Of a stretch of DNA of 64,000 bases, positions 20,690 to 33,297 are shown in pieces. Origin of the DNA: Cordilura impudica. Its lineage: Eukaryota; Arthropoda; Insecta; Diptera; Scathophagidae. Every line of letters begins with the position of its first letter. Positions within the stretch are counted from its first letter, which is position 1. The stretch is from contig OY821521.1 in assembly GCA_963682025.1 (NCBI GenBank), positions 49,564,807 to 49,628,806 of the forward strand, in the 5' to 3' direction. Both the position numbers and the translations under genes were made by a program. Below the pieces are notes generated by a model, which saw nothing but the letters and a program-made list of their open reading frames with translations, made no database searches and was not told where the DNA came from.

Positions 20690-21706
20690 GACCCCATTCC
20701 CCCTTATCCAATTGATCTGACACTTGGCCCATAGTCTTGTCGTGACTACAGATTAATTTTGGGGTAGTCACGCACAGTCACGCGTGGTCACGCACAGTCA
20801 CGAAGTGATCTAAATGTCATTTCCCCTCATCCGATCGATCTCAAACTTGGTCCATACACTTGCTGTGAAAAAAAGGTTAACTTTGACTTAGTCACGCGCA
20901 GTCACGCATGGTCACGCACAGTCACGGAGTGATCTAAATGTCATTTCCTCTCTTCCGATCGATCTCAAACTTGGTCCATACACTTGCTGTGAAAAAAGAT
21001 TAACTTTGACTTAGTCACGCGCAGTCACGCATGGTCACGCACAGTCACGGAGTGATATAAATGTCATTTACCCTCATTCGGCCGATCTGAAACTTGGTCG
21101 ATATACTTGCTGTAAAGAAAGATCAAATTCGACATAGTCACTTGCAGTCACGCATAGTCACGTACAGTCACGGAGTGATCTAAATGTCATTTCCCCTCAT
21201 CCGATCGATCTGAAACTTGGTCCATACACTTGCTGTGAAAAAAGATTAACTTTCACTTAGTCACGCACAGTCACGCATGGTCACGCACAGTCACAGAGTG
21301 ATCTAAATGTCATTTACCCTCATCCGACCGATCTGAAACTTGGTCGATATACTTGCTGTAAAGAAAGATCAACTTCGGCATAGTCACGCGCAGTCACGGA
21401 GTGATTTAAACCCCATTTTCCCTTATCCGATCGATCTAAAACTTGGTCGATAGACTTGCTGTGAAAAAAGATTAACTTTGACATAGTCACGCACAGTCAC
21501 GCTTAGTCACGCATAGCCGCGGATTGATTTAAACCTCATTTCCCCTCATCCGATCGATCTGAAGCTTTGTCCATAGACTTGTTGTGCCCACACATTAATA
21601 TTAAGATAGACACACTCTCACGCGCAGTCATGGAGATATTCAAACCTCATATGCATAAGGAAAGAAAGAGTTTTAATAAAAACTTTGTTTTTTATGGGTT
21701 AGATTA
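20690..21706 (+). repeat. 123-bp satellite array with unique 3' segment
   Basis: Seven to eight tandem units. The landmark CCCYTCATCCGATCGATCT occurs near 20,699, 20,823, 20,946, 21,070, 21,193, 21,315, 21,419 and 21,542, giving 122-125 bp spacing with one short 104-bp unit. Each unit contains two to four copies of a 10-11 bp sub-repeat (AGTCACGCAC). The array ends in a unique segment (GGAAAGAAAGAGTTTTAAT...GGGTTAGATTA) shared with the two-unit locus at 9,430-9,706. A 63-residue frame here is a by-product. Confidence 0.92.
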
Positions 21707-22857
21707 TTTTAAGTTTTATTCAGACTTTTTTTCATTAAACTCTATATTTTGTTTATAACTTATCCTTTCGGCAAATTCACTTATTTTCGGTACCGAATTC
21801 TTAGTAACAATATTTTTTTATTATTTTTAAGGTCGTAATCCGGATTTTCTCTGATTATCTCTTACAACTCTTAAAAAAAATATAAATTAAAAAATTAATT
21901 TATTAAAATTATATTTTAATTCCAACTCCTTAAATAATTTTCAAATTTTCATTCTAAAATTTCATTGCGCTACATTCACGCCTGTTTTATTCACAGTGCT
22001 GCTCTACATCAAAACACTCCTTTCTAATGACCATAAAGAACCATCAATAAAATAGTTAATAAATGTTCTGCAAACAATATAAAAAAAAACCAACAAGTAA
22101 TGAAAATAAAAGCTGAACAATTAAACATTAAATTATTAAAAACAATAAACAAAAGTCATAACAACAAAACAAAAAAATACCCCCAACTATATAAGCTCCA
22201 TCTCTGTTGTTCCCAGCCGAAACAATATTACGTAGTCGTATCTGTTCAGCATTACTTTGTACTACTCTACTAACACCACTTTAACTATGTACTTTAACTA
22301 CAACAACTACTTACTGTCTTACTAAACTTCATTGAGGTTATGGAATGAAGCTCTAAAACTTGAAAACTATTTACTGATACTGATACCAACCAACCAACTT
22401 ATGTATTCAATATGTAGTACAATACTTTAAGTAAATACGAATATAAAGTAATAAACATATGTACCAAAGTATGAATATACATGTCTATATACTGCATATT
22501 AAAATATGTGTTTTGAGTTTATATATAACAAATAAAAAAAAAATAAAAAAATGTCTTCACTGCAAGTACGCGCGCGAAAAGTGCAGCAACCTCTTTTTCT
22601 TTTAGTTGATTTTTTTCAACATTCGCTACTTATTGTAGACTTTATGTCACCATCCAGACACTCCACCACCATTATTTACTAGCAAAAATGAAATAAGGAA
22701 AAAATAACAAAAATCAAACCAAAATAACCACAAAATACAGAGAAGAGATATTTATTGTGGCTCCAACGAAGTCTGTATACCCTGCAACAGTACATTTTCT
22801 TTACAGAGCGGAAAAATTTGCGCTTTACACGCCAGTAATTATACAATTATACTTAAT
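21707..22857. other. gene-poor AT-rich region with a candidate core promoter
   Basis: AT-rich sequence with CAA/ACA-rich stretches and fewer repeats than its surroundings. A TATATAAG box at 22,188-22,195 is the most promoter-like feature. A 43-codon frame (22,551-22,682) follows a poly-A run but has no recognisable motif. Confidence 0.4.
22188..22195 (+). promoter_or_regulatory. candidate TATA box
   Basis: TATATAAG followed about 25-50 bp downstream by less AT-rich sequence (TTGTTCCCAGCCGAAAC). A TCAGCATT initiator-like string lies at about 22,245, which is too far for a standard TATA-Inr pair. Weak evidence. Confidence 0.25.
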
Positions 22858-25800
22858 GGAAAAAGTAATTTTTTTGCCAAAAAGGATCTTTTCTTGAAAA
22901 GTACAGTTTATTGAAAAGTACCTATTTTTTAAAAAGGTTCCAATTTTTTTTAATGGTACCTTTTTTCAAAAAATTCAATTTTTCAAAAAGTTCCTTTTTT
23001 AATTGTTCCTTTAGCACAAATAAAATAAAGCAATTTTTCTTAAAAAGTGCTTTTTCTTGAAAAAGTGATTTTTCTTAAAAAGTACCTGTTCTTAAAAAAA
23101 GTACAATTTCTTAATAAAGTATACTTTCTTCAAGAAGTACTTTACTAAAAAAATATGTTTTCTGAAAAAAGTACCTTTTTTAAAACAATTACATTTTGTT
23201 AAAAATTTACATTTTGTAAAAAAAGTTTATTTTTTTTAAAGTAGATTTCCATAAAAAAATAAATTTTCTTAAAAAAGTACTTTAAAAAAGTACTTTTTCT
23301 TAAAATAATACCTTTTCTTTAATCAGTAGCCTTTTCTTTAAAAAAATTATTTTTCTTAAAAAAAACTTTTCGCAAAAAATACATATTCTTAAAAAGGTAC
23401 CATTACTTAAAAAAGTACTTTTTCTAAAAAAAGTACCTCTTCTTAATAGTCTTTTCTTTAAAAAGTGCCTTTTTAAAAAGTAATTTCCTTTTCTTAAAAA
23501 GTTAATTTTCTTAAAAAGTGCCTTTTGCTGAAACAGTACATTTTCTTAAAAAGCACATCTTCTTAATAAAGTGCTTTTTCTTAAAAAGTGCTTTTTCTTG
23601 AAAAAGTGATTTCTCTTAAAAAAGTACGTTTTCTTAAAAAAGTAAAATTTCTTATTAAAGTATACTTTCCTCAAGAAGTACTTTACTAAAAAAAATATGT
23701 TTTCTGAAAAAAGTACCTTTTTTAAAACAAGTACATTTTGTTAAAAATTTACGTTTTCATAAAAAAGTTTATTTATGTTAAAAAGTAGACTTTCTTAAAA
23801 AAATACCTAAAAAAAAGTACTTTTTCCTAGAAAATACCTTTTCTTAAAACAGTACCATTATTAAAAAAAAAACTTTTCGCAAAAATTACCTTTTCTGAAA
23901 AAAGGTACCATTTCTTAAAAAAGTAATTTTTCTAAGAAAAAGTACCTTTTCTTAAAAAAGTGCCTTTTCTTAAAAAAGTACCTTCTTAAAAAGCAATTTC
24001 CTTTTCTTAAAAAAGTTAATTTTCTTAAAAAAGTGCCTTTTGCTGAAACAGTACATTTTCTTAAAAAGCACATCTTAATAAAGTGCTTTTTCTTAAAAAG
24101 TGCTTTTTCTTGAAAAAGTGATTTGTCTTAAAAAGTACCTTTTCTTAAAAAAGTACAATTTCTTATTAAAGAGTACTTCCAAGGAGTACTTTACTAATAA
24201 TATATTTTGTTAAAAATTTACGTTTTCTTAAAAAAGTTAATTTTTTTAAAAAGTAGATTTACTAAAAAAATAAATTTTCTTAAAAAAGTACTTTAAAAAA
24301 AGTATTTTTCATAAAAAATACCTTTTCTTAAAATAGTAGCCTTTTCTTTAAAAAAATTATTTTTCTTAAAAAAAAAACTTTTGCAAAAAATGCATTTTCT
24401 TAAAACAGCACTTTTTCGTAAAAATTACCTTTTCTTAATAAGGTACAATTTCTTAAAAAAGTACTTTTTCTAAAAAAAAGTACATTTTCTTAATAAAGTG
24501 TATTTTCTTTAAAAAAGTGCCTTTTTAAAAAGCAATTTCCTTTTCTTAAAAAAGTAAATTTTATTAAAAAAGTGCCTTTTGCTGAAACTGTACATTTTCT
24601 TAAAAAGCACATCTTAATAAATTGCTTTTTCTTAAAAAGTGATTTCTCTTAAAAAAGTACCTTTGCTTAAAAAAGTACAATTTCTTATTAAAGTACACTT
24701 TCTTCAAGGAGTACTTTGCTAAAAAAATACGTTTTCTTAAAAAAGTATCTTTTTTAAAACAAGTACATTTTGTTAAAAATTTATGTTTTCTTAAAAAAGT
24801 TTATTTATTAAAAAAAGTGGATTTTTCTTAAATAAAAAAAATTTTCTTAAAAAAGTACTTCAAAAGAAGTACTTTTTCCTAAAAATACCTTTTCTTAAAA
24901 TAGTAGCCTTTTCTTTAAAAAAATTATTTTTCTTAAAAAAAAACTCTTCGCAAAAAATACATTTTCTTAAAACAGTACTTTTTTGTAAAAATTACCTTTT
25001 CTTAAAAAGGTACCATTTCCTAAAAAAGTACGTTTTCTCAAAAAAAGTACCTTTTCTTAATAAAGTATTTTTTCTTTAAAAAGTGCCTTTTTAAAAAGCA
25101 ATTTCCTTTTCTTAAAAAAGTTAATTTTCTTAGAAAAGTACCCTTTGCTGAAACAGAACATTTTATTAATAAAGTGATTTTTCTTAAAAGTGCTTTTTCT
25201 TGAAAAAGCGATTTCTCTTAAAAAAGTAATTTTTCTTAAAAAAGTACAATTTCTTATTACAGTATACTTTTTTCAAGGAGTACTTTACTAAAAAAATATG
25301 TTTTCTTTAAAAAGTACCTTTTTTAAAACAAGTACATTTTGTTAAAAATTTATGTTTTCTTAAGAAAGTTTATTTATTTAAAAAAGTGGATTTTTCTTAA
25401 ATAAAAAAAATTTTCTTAAAAAAGTACTTTAAAAAAAGTACTTTTTCCTAAAAATACCTTTTCTTAAAATAGTAGCCTTTTCTTTAAAAAAATTATTTTT
25501 CTTAAAAAAAAAAACTCTTCACAAAAAATACATTTTCTTAAAACAGTACTTTTTTGTAAAAATTACCTTTTCTTAAAAAGGTACATTTCTTAAAAAAGTA
25601 CGTTTTCTCAAAAAAAGTACCTTTTCTTAATAAAGTATTTTTTCTATAAAAAGTGCCTTTTTAAAAAGCAATTTCCTTTTCTTAAAAAAATTAATTTTCT
25701 TAGAAAAGTACCCTTTGCTGAAACAGAACATTTTATTAAAAAGCACATCTTAATAAAGTGATTTTTCTTAAAAGTGCTTTTTCTTGAAAAAGCGATTTCT

Positions 25801-28800
25801 CTTAAAAAAGTAATTTTTCTTAAAAAAGTACAATTTCTTATTACAGTATACTTTTTTCAAGGAGTACTTTACTAAAAAAATATGTTTTCTTTAAAAAGTA
25901 CCTTTTTTAAAACAAGTACAATTTGTTAAAAATTTATGTTTTCTTAAAAAAGTTTATTTATTTAAAAAAGTGGATTTTTCTTAAAATAATAAATTTTCTT
26001 AAAAAAGTACTTTAAAAAAAAGTACTTTTTCCTAAAACAATAAATACAATTTCTTAAAACAGTGGCCTTTTCATTAAAAAAAAAATATTTTTCTTAAAAA
26101 AAAATTTTCGCAAAAATTACCTTTTCTTAATAAGGTACAATTTCTTAAAAAAGTATTTTTTTTAAAAAAAAGTACATTTTCTTAATAAAGTGTCTTTTCT
26201 TTAAAAAGTGCCTTTTTAAAAAGCAATTTCCTTTTCTTAAAAAGTTAATTTTCTTAAAAAAGTGCCTTTTGCTGAAACAGTACATTTTCTTAAAAAGCAC
26301 ATCTTAATAAAGTGCTTTTTCTTAAAAAGTGCTTTTTCTTGAAAAAGTACCTTTTCTTGAAAAAGTAAAATTTCTTATTAAAGTATACTTTCTTCAAAGA
26401 GTACTTTACTAAAAGAATATGTTTTCTTAAAAAGTACCTTTTTTAAAACAAGTCCATTTTGTTAAAAAAGTGCCTTTTGCTGAAACAGTACATTTTCTTA
26501 AAAAGCACATCTTCTTAATAAAGTGCTTTTTCTTAAAAAGTGCATTTTCTTGAAAAAGTGATTTCTCTTAAAAAAGTACGTTTTCTTAAAAAAGTAAAAT
26601 TTCTTATTTAAGTATACTTTCTTCAAGGAGTACTTTACGAAAAAAATATGTTTTCTTAAAAAAGTACCTTTTTTAAAACAAGTACAATTTGCTAAAAATT
26701 TATGTTTTCTTAAAAAAGTTTATTTATTTAAAAAAGTGGATTTTTCTTAAAATAATAAATTTTCTTAAAAAAGTACTTTAAAAAAAAGTACTTTTTCCTA
26801 AAACAATAAATACAATTTCTTAAAACAGTGGCCTTTTCATTAAAAAAAAAATATTTTTCTTAAAAAAAAATTTTCGCAAAAATTACCTTTTCTTAATGAG
26901 GTACAATTTCTTAAAAAAGTATTTTTTTTTAAAAAAAGTACATTTTCTTAATAAAGTGTCTTTTCTTTAAAAAGTGCCTTTTTAAAAAGCAATTTCCTTT
27001 TCTTAAAAAGTTAATTTTCTTAAAAAAGTGCCTTTTGCTGAAACAGTACATTTTCTTAAAAAGCACATCTTAATAAAGTGCTTTTTCTTAAAAAGTGCTT
27101 TTTCTTGAAAAAGTACCTTTTCTTGAAAAAGTAAAATTTCTTATTAAAGTATACTTTCTTCAAAGAGTACTTTACTAAAAGAATATGTTTTCTTAAAAAG
27201 TACCTTTTTAAAACAAGTATATTTTGTTAAAAATTTATATTTTCTGAAAAAAGTTTATTTATCTAAAAAAGTGGATTTTCTTAAATAAAAAAATTTTCTT
27301 AAAAAAGTACCTTTAAAAAGTCCTTTTTCCTAGAAAATACCTTTTCTTAAAACAGTAGGCTTTTCTTTAAAAGTTATTTTTTTTTAAAAAAATCTTTTCG
27401 GAAAATTACATTTTCTTAAAACAGTACTTTTTCGTAAAAATTACCTTCTCTGAAAAAAAGTACCATTTCTTAAAAAAGCACATTTTCTAAAAAGTACCTG
27501 TTCTTAAAAAAGTGTATTTTCTTTTAAAAGTATCTTAAAAACTTATCTTTTCTTAAAATAGTACCTTTTCTTAAAAAATTCCCTTTTTGTAAAAACGTGT
27601 CTATTCTAAAAACGTTTTTTTCTTAAAAAGTGCCTTTAGTTGAAAAGTATCTTTCTGTTGAGAAAAGGACCTATTTCTTGAAAAAATAACCTTTTTTAAA
27701 TGTATCTTAAAAAAACTTTTCTTAAAAAACTAAATTTTCTTTAATAAAAACTTTTTGTAAAAAAGTACCTTATTCTAAAAAGGAACTTATTCTTAAAAAA
27801 TAACTCTTCTTAATAAAGTGCTTTTCTCAAAAAAGCGTAGTTTTTAAAAAAGGATGATTTCTTCAAATACTTCCGTCATTTAAAAAGTTTATTTTTTTAA
27901 AAAGTACTTTTTATTAAAAAAGTACCTTTAAAAAAGTACTTTTTTCTAAAAAAAAAATAGCTTTCCTTAAAACAGTAGTAAAAAAGTACCTTTTCTTAAT
28001 AAAGTGTCTTTTCTTTAAAGAATAAATTTTTTAAAAACAAATTTCCTTAACTTAAAAGAGTACATTTTCTTAAAAAATTCCCTTTTTTTAAAAAAGTGTC
28101 TATACCAAAAAGTACATGTTCTAAAAAAGTACATATTCTTAAAAAAGTACCTTTAAAAAAAAGTACTTTTTCCTAAAAAAATACCTTTTCTTAAAATAGT
28201 AGCCTTTCCTTAAAAAAATTATTGTTCTTAAAAAACACATTTCCTTAAAAAAAAACTTTTCATAAAAATTACCTCTTTTTAAAAAAAAGTACAATATCTT
28301 AAAAAAATACTTTTTCTAAAAAAAGGACATTTTCTTAGTAAATTGTCTTTTGTTTAAAAAATACATTTTTTAAAAACAAATTTCCTTAAAAACTTACCTT
28401 TTCTTAAAAAATTACCTATTCTTAAAAAATTTCCTTTATTTAAAAAAATGTCTATTCTAAAAAAGTATCTTTTCTTAAAAAGTGCCTTTTGTTGAAAAGT
28501 ACCTTTTTGTTGGAAAAAGTACCTGTTTATTCAAAAAATAATCATTTTTAATATGTATCTTGAAAAAAACTTTTCTTAAAAAAGTAAATTTTCTTAAAAA
28601 AAAACTTTTACTAAAAAAGTACATTTTCCTAAAAAGGAACCTATTCTTCAAATAATAAAGTACTTTTCTCAAGAAAGCGTAGTTTTTTAAAAAATATATT
28701 TTTTAAAAAAAGTATATTTTCTTAAAAAGTACCTTTGAAAAAAAGTACTTTTTCCTAAAAAATATGTTCTCTTAAAATAGAAGCTTTTCCTTAAAAAAAA

Positions 28801-29868
28801 TATATTTTTCTTTAAAAAAAACTTTTCGGAAAAAATAGATTTTCTTAAAACAGAACTTTTTGTAAAATTACTTTTTCAAAAAAAAAAAAAAAAAATACAA
28901 TTTCGTAAACAAGTACTTTTTCTAAAAAAAAGTACCTCTTATTAATAAAGTGTCTTTTTTTTCAAAAGTAAATTTTTTTAAATAGAAATTTCCTTAAAAA
29001 CTAATCTTTTCTTAAAAAGTACCTTTTTTAAAAAAATTGCCTTTTTTAAAAAAGTGTCTATTCTAAAAATGTACCTTTTCTTAAAAAGTGCCTTTTGTTG
29101 TATCTTTCTGTTGAAAAAAGTACCTACTTATTGAAAAAATAACCTCTTTTTTTAACTTTTCTTAAAAAAGTAAATTTTCTTTAAAAAATATTTGTTAAAA
29201 AAGTACCTTTTCTTAAAAAGGAAATAATTCTTAAAGAAAATAACTCTTCTTCAAAAAGTGATTTTCTAAAAAAAATTTTTTTTTAAAAAGGATGCTTTCT
29301 TCAAATACTTCCCTTATTTAAAAAAAAGTTTAATTTGTTAAAAAAAAAGTACCTTGCCTTAACAGAGAGCTTTTTCTTAAACTAATATCTTTCGTTAAAG
29401 TACGATATCTTCGCAAAGGAGGCCCTTTTGTGAGAAAAGTACTTCTTGTTAAAAAAAACCTTTTATGAAAAAATAACTTTGCTACCATTTGTGGAAAAAG
29501 TACCCTTTGTAAAAATACCTTTTGTTAAAAAATGCCTTTTATTAAAGAAGTACCATTTGTTAAAAAAGTGCTTATTAAGTAGTGAAAAGTACCTTTGGTT
29601 GAAAAAGTACCTTTTGGTAAAAAATTTACATTTTCTTAAAAGAGGACCGTTTCTAAAAAAAGTACCATTACTTAAAAACGTTTATTTTCTTAAAAAAATA
29701 CTTTTTCTTAAAAAATTACTTTTTCCTAAAAAAATACCTTTTCTAAAAAAGTACCATTTCTGAAGGAAGGTTTTTTTTCTTAAAAAGAAATTTTTTTTAA
29801 AAAACCACATATTCTTAAAATTTACCTTTTCCTAAAAAAGTACTTTTTCCTAAAGAGTACATATCCCA
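22858..29868. repeat. 7-kb degenerate satellite with higher-order repeats
   Basis: A continuous array built from an approximately 18-bp quasi-palindromic unit, roughly GTACCTTTTCTTAAAAAA. A marker variant, TTTTGCTGAAAC, recurs with its GCTG at 23,527, 24,042, 24,581, 25,147, 25,717, 26,271, 26,479 and 27,037. That gives a higher-order period of about 515-570 bp with one short 208-bp step. Blocks near 26,040-26,470 and 26,806-27,237 are almost identical (about 766 bp apart), showing recent duplication. The right part after about 27,300 is more degenerate. Frames such as 28,475-28,672 and 29,446-29,763 (KKYHLLKK-type) are translations of the repeat, not genes. Confidence 0.95.
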
Positions 29869-30439
29869 AAGTTTTATTTTTCAAGTTATAATTATTTATT
29901 TATAATTTTAAATTGCAGAATCTCCATTTCTATTTGATATTGTGAATAAAGTGTTGTTTATGTATATTAACAGCTTTTGAAGATGTTTAATACCACATCC
30001 AATGAAGTAAAGCAAAGAACAAGTAATTATTTTAGATTGACTTTCCCAGGATGCATTAATTTGTTTGAAAGTGTTAGAGCTTTCTGAACATTTTAATTCA
30101 CACCCAATTATTCTTTGTATCGCTCAAAATTACACAATTGCAATACTTTTCAAATATATAATTATAATAAATTATAAAAATAATAAAAATAATAAAAATA
30201 GATAAATAATACATTTTCAATATTATACAATTTTTTATTTATAAATTGTTTAAATTTTATTTTATTATTTTTCCTGATTTTTATATGATTTTTTTAGAAC
30301 AATATTCCAATGAAGTTATATAGTCTAAATTTAGTATCAAGAATTTAGTAGAGTAGGCTACACCCCCTTTTAAAATTTTTTAATTTATATTTTGTACAGA
30401 TTATACAACTATAATTTTTTTGTTATAATTTTGTTTATA
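29869..30439. other. AT-rich sequence, nothing recognised
   Basis: AT-rich flank of the satellite. It contains several ATAATAAA-type stretches near 30,165-30,210. No coding or RNA feature seen. Confidence 0.45.
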
Positions 30440-30652
30440 TTAAAGTTTTTTTATTTCAATGCTTGTTGATATACAATATTTTTTTGTTTTTTCACTTGGT
30501 GCAAAAATTATAAAATTTTTCGGCGTTCCTACTCTGGAGCAAGCTACATATAGCTGCCCATGAGAAAAATAAGGATTCTTTAAATTAAATCCGGCAGCAG
30601 TTGGCATTGAATTTAGAACATCATTTGTCAATTTTTTTATATTAACGAGCAT
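30440..30652 (-). pseudogene. Helitron PIF1-type helicase C-terminal scrap
   Basis: The minus-strand frame reads GFNLKNPYFSHGQLYVACSRVGTPKNFIIFAPSEKTKKYC. The FSHGQLYVA-x-SRV string is the conserved motif VI region of PIF1-family helicases as found in Helitron Rep/Hel proteins. The residues upstream do not match the usual NKSQGQT motif, so the piece is only the last 50 or so residues joined to other sequence. It shows that autonomous Helitrons have been present in this genome. It lies about 120 bp from a non-autonomous Helitron. Confidence 0.75.
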
Positions 30653-30659
30653 TGCATTT

Positions 30660-30755
30660 GAAGATTTTTGTTTCTGGCGATTTTAGTTTTTCGCGATTTT
30701 CGGTTTTGGTGATTTTCGACTTTGGCGATTCATGAATTTGGCGATTCCGCACATA
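30660..30755 (+). repeat. short tandem repeat of a GCGATTTT-type unit
   Basis: Six or so imperfect copies of a 14-16 bp unit (TTTGGCGATTTTCG and variants). Confidence 0.6.
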
Positions 30756-30775
30756 CTTTCCATAACTACCCACAT

Positions 30776-31160
30776 TTATGATATTAATAGACTAGGCGAT
30801 TTCTTGTGACCGATGTTTTGTTCCACCAATTTATCCCGATTTTAACCAAACGTATATTATTTGAAAGGTATTTCTTTTTAACCGTTTAGCCGTTTTGCAG
30901 ATTTACAGATTTTTCAATTTTTGTCCTTTATTTTGAGTCAATTGCATTTAAAGTTGCTACTAACACATACATAAAATTATACAATGCTATGTGTGCGTTT
31001 ACTAAATTTGTTATTGTGTTTGTAATAAAAATGAGTTAGTTTTTTGTGTTGATTTGTAAATTGGCTATAATTGATTAGCATACTTTTAGGGTCTTTATTT
31101 AATGAACAAATAAAATTTCCTAGAATTTGCGCTCGAATTTCGAGGGCTGGAAGCTGCTAG
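30776..31160 (+). mobile_element. non-autonomous Helitron (family H)
   Basis: Contains GATATTAATAGACTAGGCGA near the 5' end and ends GGAAGCTGCTAG with T at 31,161. The 5' TC terminus is mutated or trimmed. About 385 bp; otherwise colinear with the copies at 16,670 and 41,327. Confidence 0.85.
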
Positions 31161-31999
31161 TTGATAATTAATGTACTTATTAAAAGTTTCAAGCCTGTCG
31201 CTTTCATAGTACTTCGTAATACTTTTTGTATGGGACAGCCACACCCACTAGTCCTATTCTATTTTATTGACTTAATTAATTAGGGACTTAAAATAATGAA
31301 TTATATTTAAGGAATCTGCTCAATGAATTGCAACTAAATCATGGAATTTTTAATTGAAACCATAGAGATAAAGTAACTCCTTATGCCAAGATTTACTTAG
31401 TCAGTATCAAAAATTGTAGATTTCATGAATTTCAGAAATTCAATTAACTCTTTATTAAAATAAATCATAAATAAAAAAAAAAAATGTATTCGAGAAGGGA
31501 ATGAATTATGCAAGAAGGCAACGATAGGGAATTTTATGTTATTATTATCTATAAAAACCAACAGTGAAGGGCATCAAAAGGCCGGTATTGATTATGACCC
31601 ACACTCTTCTTACTTAATACATTTATAATTTATAATTGATGTAGTTTCAACAATAACACTTGAGCTTATAGTAGAAAAAACGTAGTAAAATAAGTCGTGA
31701 TAATGAATTGAAATATCGTAGTGAAAATTAAAAAAAAAAAAACAGAAACAAAAACAAAAACTTTTTTTTAAATGAATTTGAAATAAACACTTGTCAAAAT
31801 AAGAATGAAATGTATTTCATAGATGTGTACGTACGTACTTACAAACAATGGAAGTATTAAAACAATTTAGCAATAAAATTTACACCCAGAAAAATTAGTT
31901 CAACAAAAAAGAAAAAAAAAATAAAATAAATAAATAATAAACTCACAAAATCGCGATTATATAAAATTTTTTTTAATAAAATTATAAATGCTGAAAGTA
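31161..31999. other. AT-rich sequence, nothing recognised
   Basis: Includes A-rich stretches at about 31,725-31,760 and 31,905-31,945. No domain, RNA or terminal repeat detected. Confidence 0.45.
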
Positions 32000-32235
32000 A
32001 CAAAATATATTTAGTCCAACGTTTTTCCAATTTTTATATTTCTTCACAAATATTAGGTTTTCTTAACGTTCTCAAAATAGCCGTCTGGTTCAGTGATGAA
32101 CTTTTTCCTTTTCCAATCCTCTTACTGCTGAACCATTTCTTTAGGTTTGAGAACAGGAAAGTCTCATAGGCTGCCAAATCTGGGAATTATGCTAAATGCG
32201 TCAGCATTTTGTGTCCAACTTATGAATCTTTGCGG
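32000..32235 (-). pseudogene. mariner transposase C-terminal remnant
   Basis: The minus strand reads pieces equivalent to the mariner end: DLAAYETFLFSNLKKWFSSKR, then a NVKKT and a KLEKRWTKY-like stretch in other frames. In active mariners the first string carries the third catalytic Asp (SPDLAP.D); here the position is altered. Stops and shifts throughout. Only the last third of the protein is present. Confidence 0.7.
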
Positions 32236-32271
32236 TTGGCGTCTGCACATATGTGCGAAGGCGGCCAAAAA

Positions 32272-32627
32272 TCATTTTGATGTGTAAACATCTATGCGCG
32301 CAGGGGGGTAAATTTCTATATCGGTGTGAGCTGAAGCAGATAACGCTGTGTGACTTATGATTGTATTGGTGAAAAAATTATGATATAACATTGTTTTTTA
32401 TGCAACTTTTTTAAAAGCGTCATCTATGTATCACTTATATACGTTTATATTGGGATATTTTTAACGTTTTACAGCAAATGGTTGTTGAATTAGCTGAAAC
32501 AGTTTTTGCTATAAGTGATACATAGATGACGCTTTCTGTTTGATTTTAAAAAATGACATAAAAAATCTTTAATTACTAGATGTTTACACATCTTCCCTGT
32601 GATCGGACTCACATGATTTTTTTTTAT
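32272..32627 (+). mobile_element. inverted-repeat element C, short copy
   Basis: About 356 bp. It opens with GATGTGTAAACATCTATGCG and closes with an inverted relative (TAGATGTTTACACATC) followed by TGATCGGACTCACATGA. An inner inverted pair AAGCGTCATCTATGTATCAC / GTGATACATAGATGACGC occupies 32,415-32,535. A second copy at 45,611-47,135 lies in opposite orientation and contains a large heptamer array. No coding capacity; superfamily unknown. Confidence 0.75.
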
Positions 32628-33137
32628 GGTTACCGATTTTAAAATTATGTGATTCATTTGAAAGTAAGTACCAGGGAACCTCGGGAGCCAAAACATTGCG
32701 ACTATATTTCAACTATATCACAGCGAACACGGTCTTCGAAAATGGACTTTCTCAGAATTTTGCTAAAAATAAAAATTTCTTTGTAAATTTTATTTTTTAA
32801 ATGCCTGTCACTTTTTTGTTTTAAAAGATTTTAAAGTAAAATAAATTTTGTTTAATTTTGTAACATCTAAGCTCTTAATGTTAGAAATATAAAGTCACTG
32901 AGTCTTTTAGAAATTAAAAAAAAAATTCAAAAAGCTCCTAATTTCCCGAAAATCTCCTACTTAATAGAGCATAACTCCTGCCCATCAAAAAGATTTTGCA
33001 CCCTTCTGCAGTCCGAACCCTCCCCTACACTCCTATATCCCACTGTATACCCGCCAGTTTCCGCCCGTGTGAACCAGAATAATTTTTCTGACCTAAGCTC
33101 AGATATTTTGTGCAAAATTTATGAATACAAAATTTTT
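32628..33137. other. unassigned sequence
   Basis: AT-rich with a C-rich patch around 33,000-33,060. No motif, repeat family or RNA was recognised. Confidence 0.4.
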
Positions 33138-33297
33138 CCACTATGTGGTTGGGGTATAATGAGTTTGCCCTGATGTTTGTAACTGCCAAAAATATTGGAC
33201 CTATACCCATCTTATATTATACGGATCGACTCAAAATCACCTGCTGAGTCGATTTAACGATGTCCGTCCGTCCGTCCGTCTGTGTGTTATGAATGCA
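33138..33297 (-). mobile_element. mini-me / DINE-like fragment (family M, 3' end only)
   Basis: Carries the terminal hairpin (CCACTATGTGG), GACTCAAAATCACCTGCTGA, and TGTCCGTCCGTCCGTCTG. Only the last 160 bp of the family consensus remain. Confidence 0.8.

Noticed and set aside
28475..29763. Open frames rich in K, L, Y and F within the satellite
   Set aside because: They are direct translations of the 18-bp unit and occur on both strands; no start context or domain.
22858..29868. CRISPR-like array
   Set aside because: Eukaryotic satellite; no unique spacers between the repeats and the repeats are degenerate.
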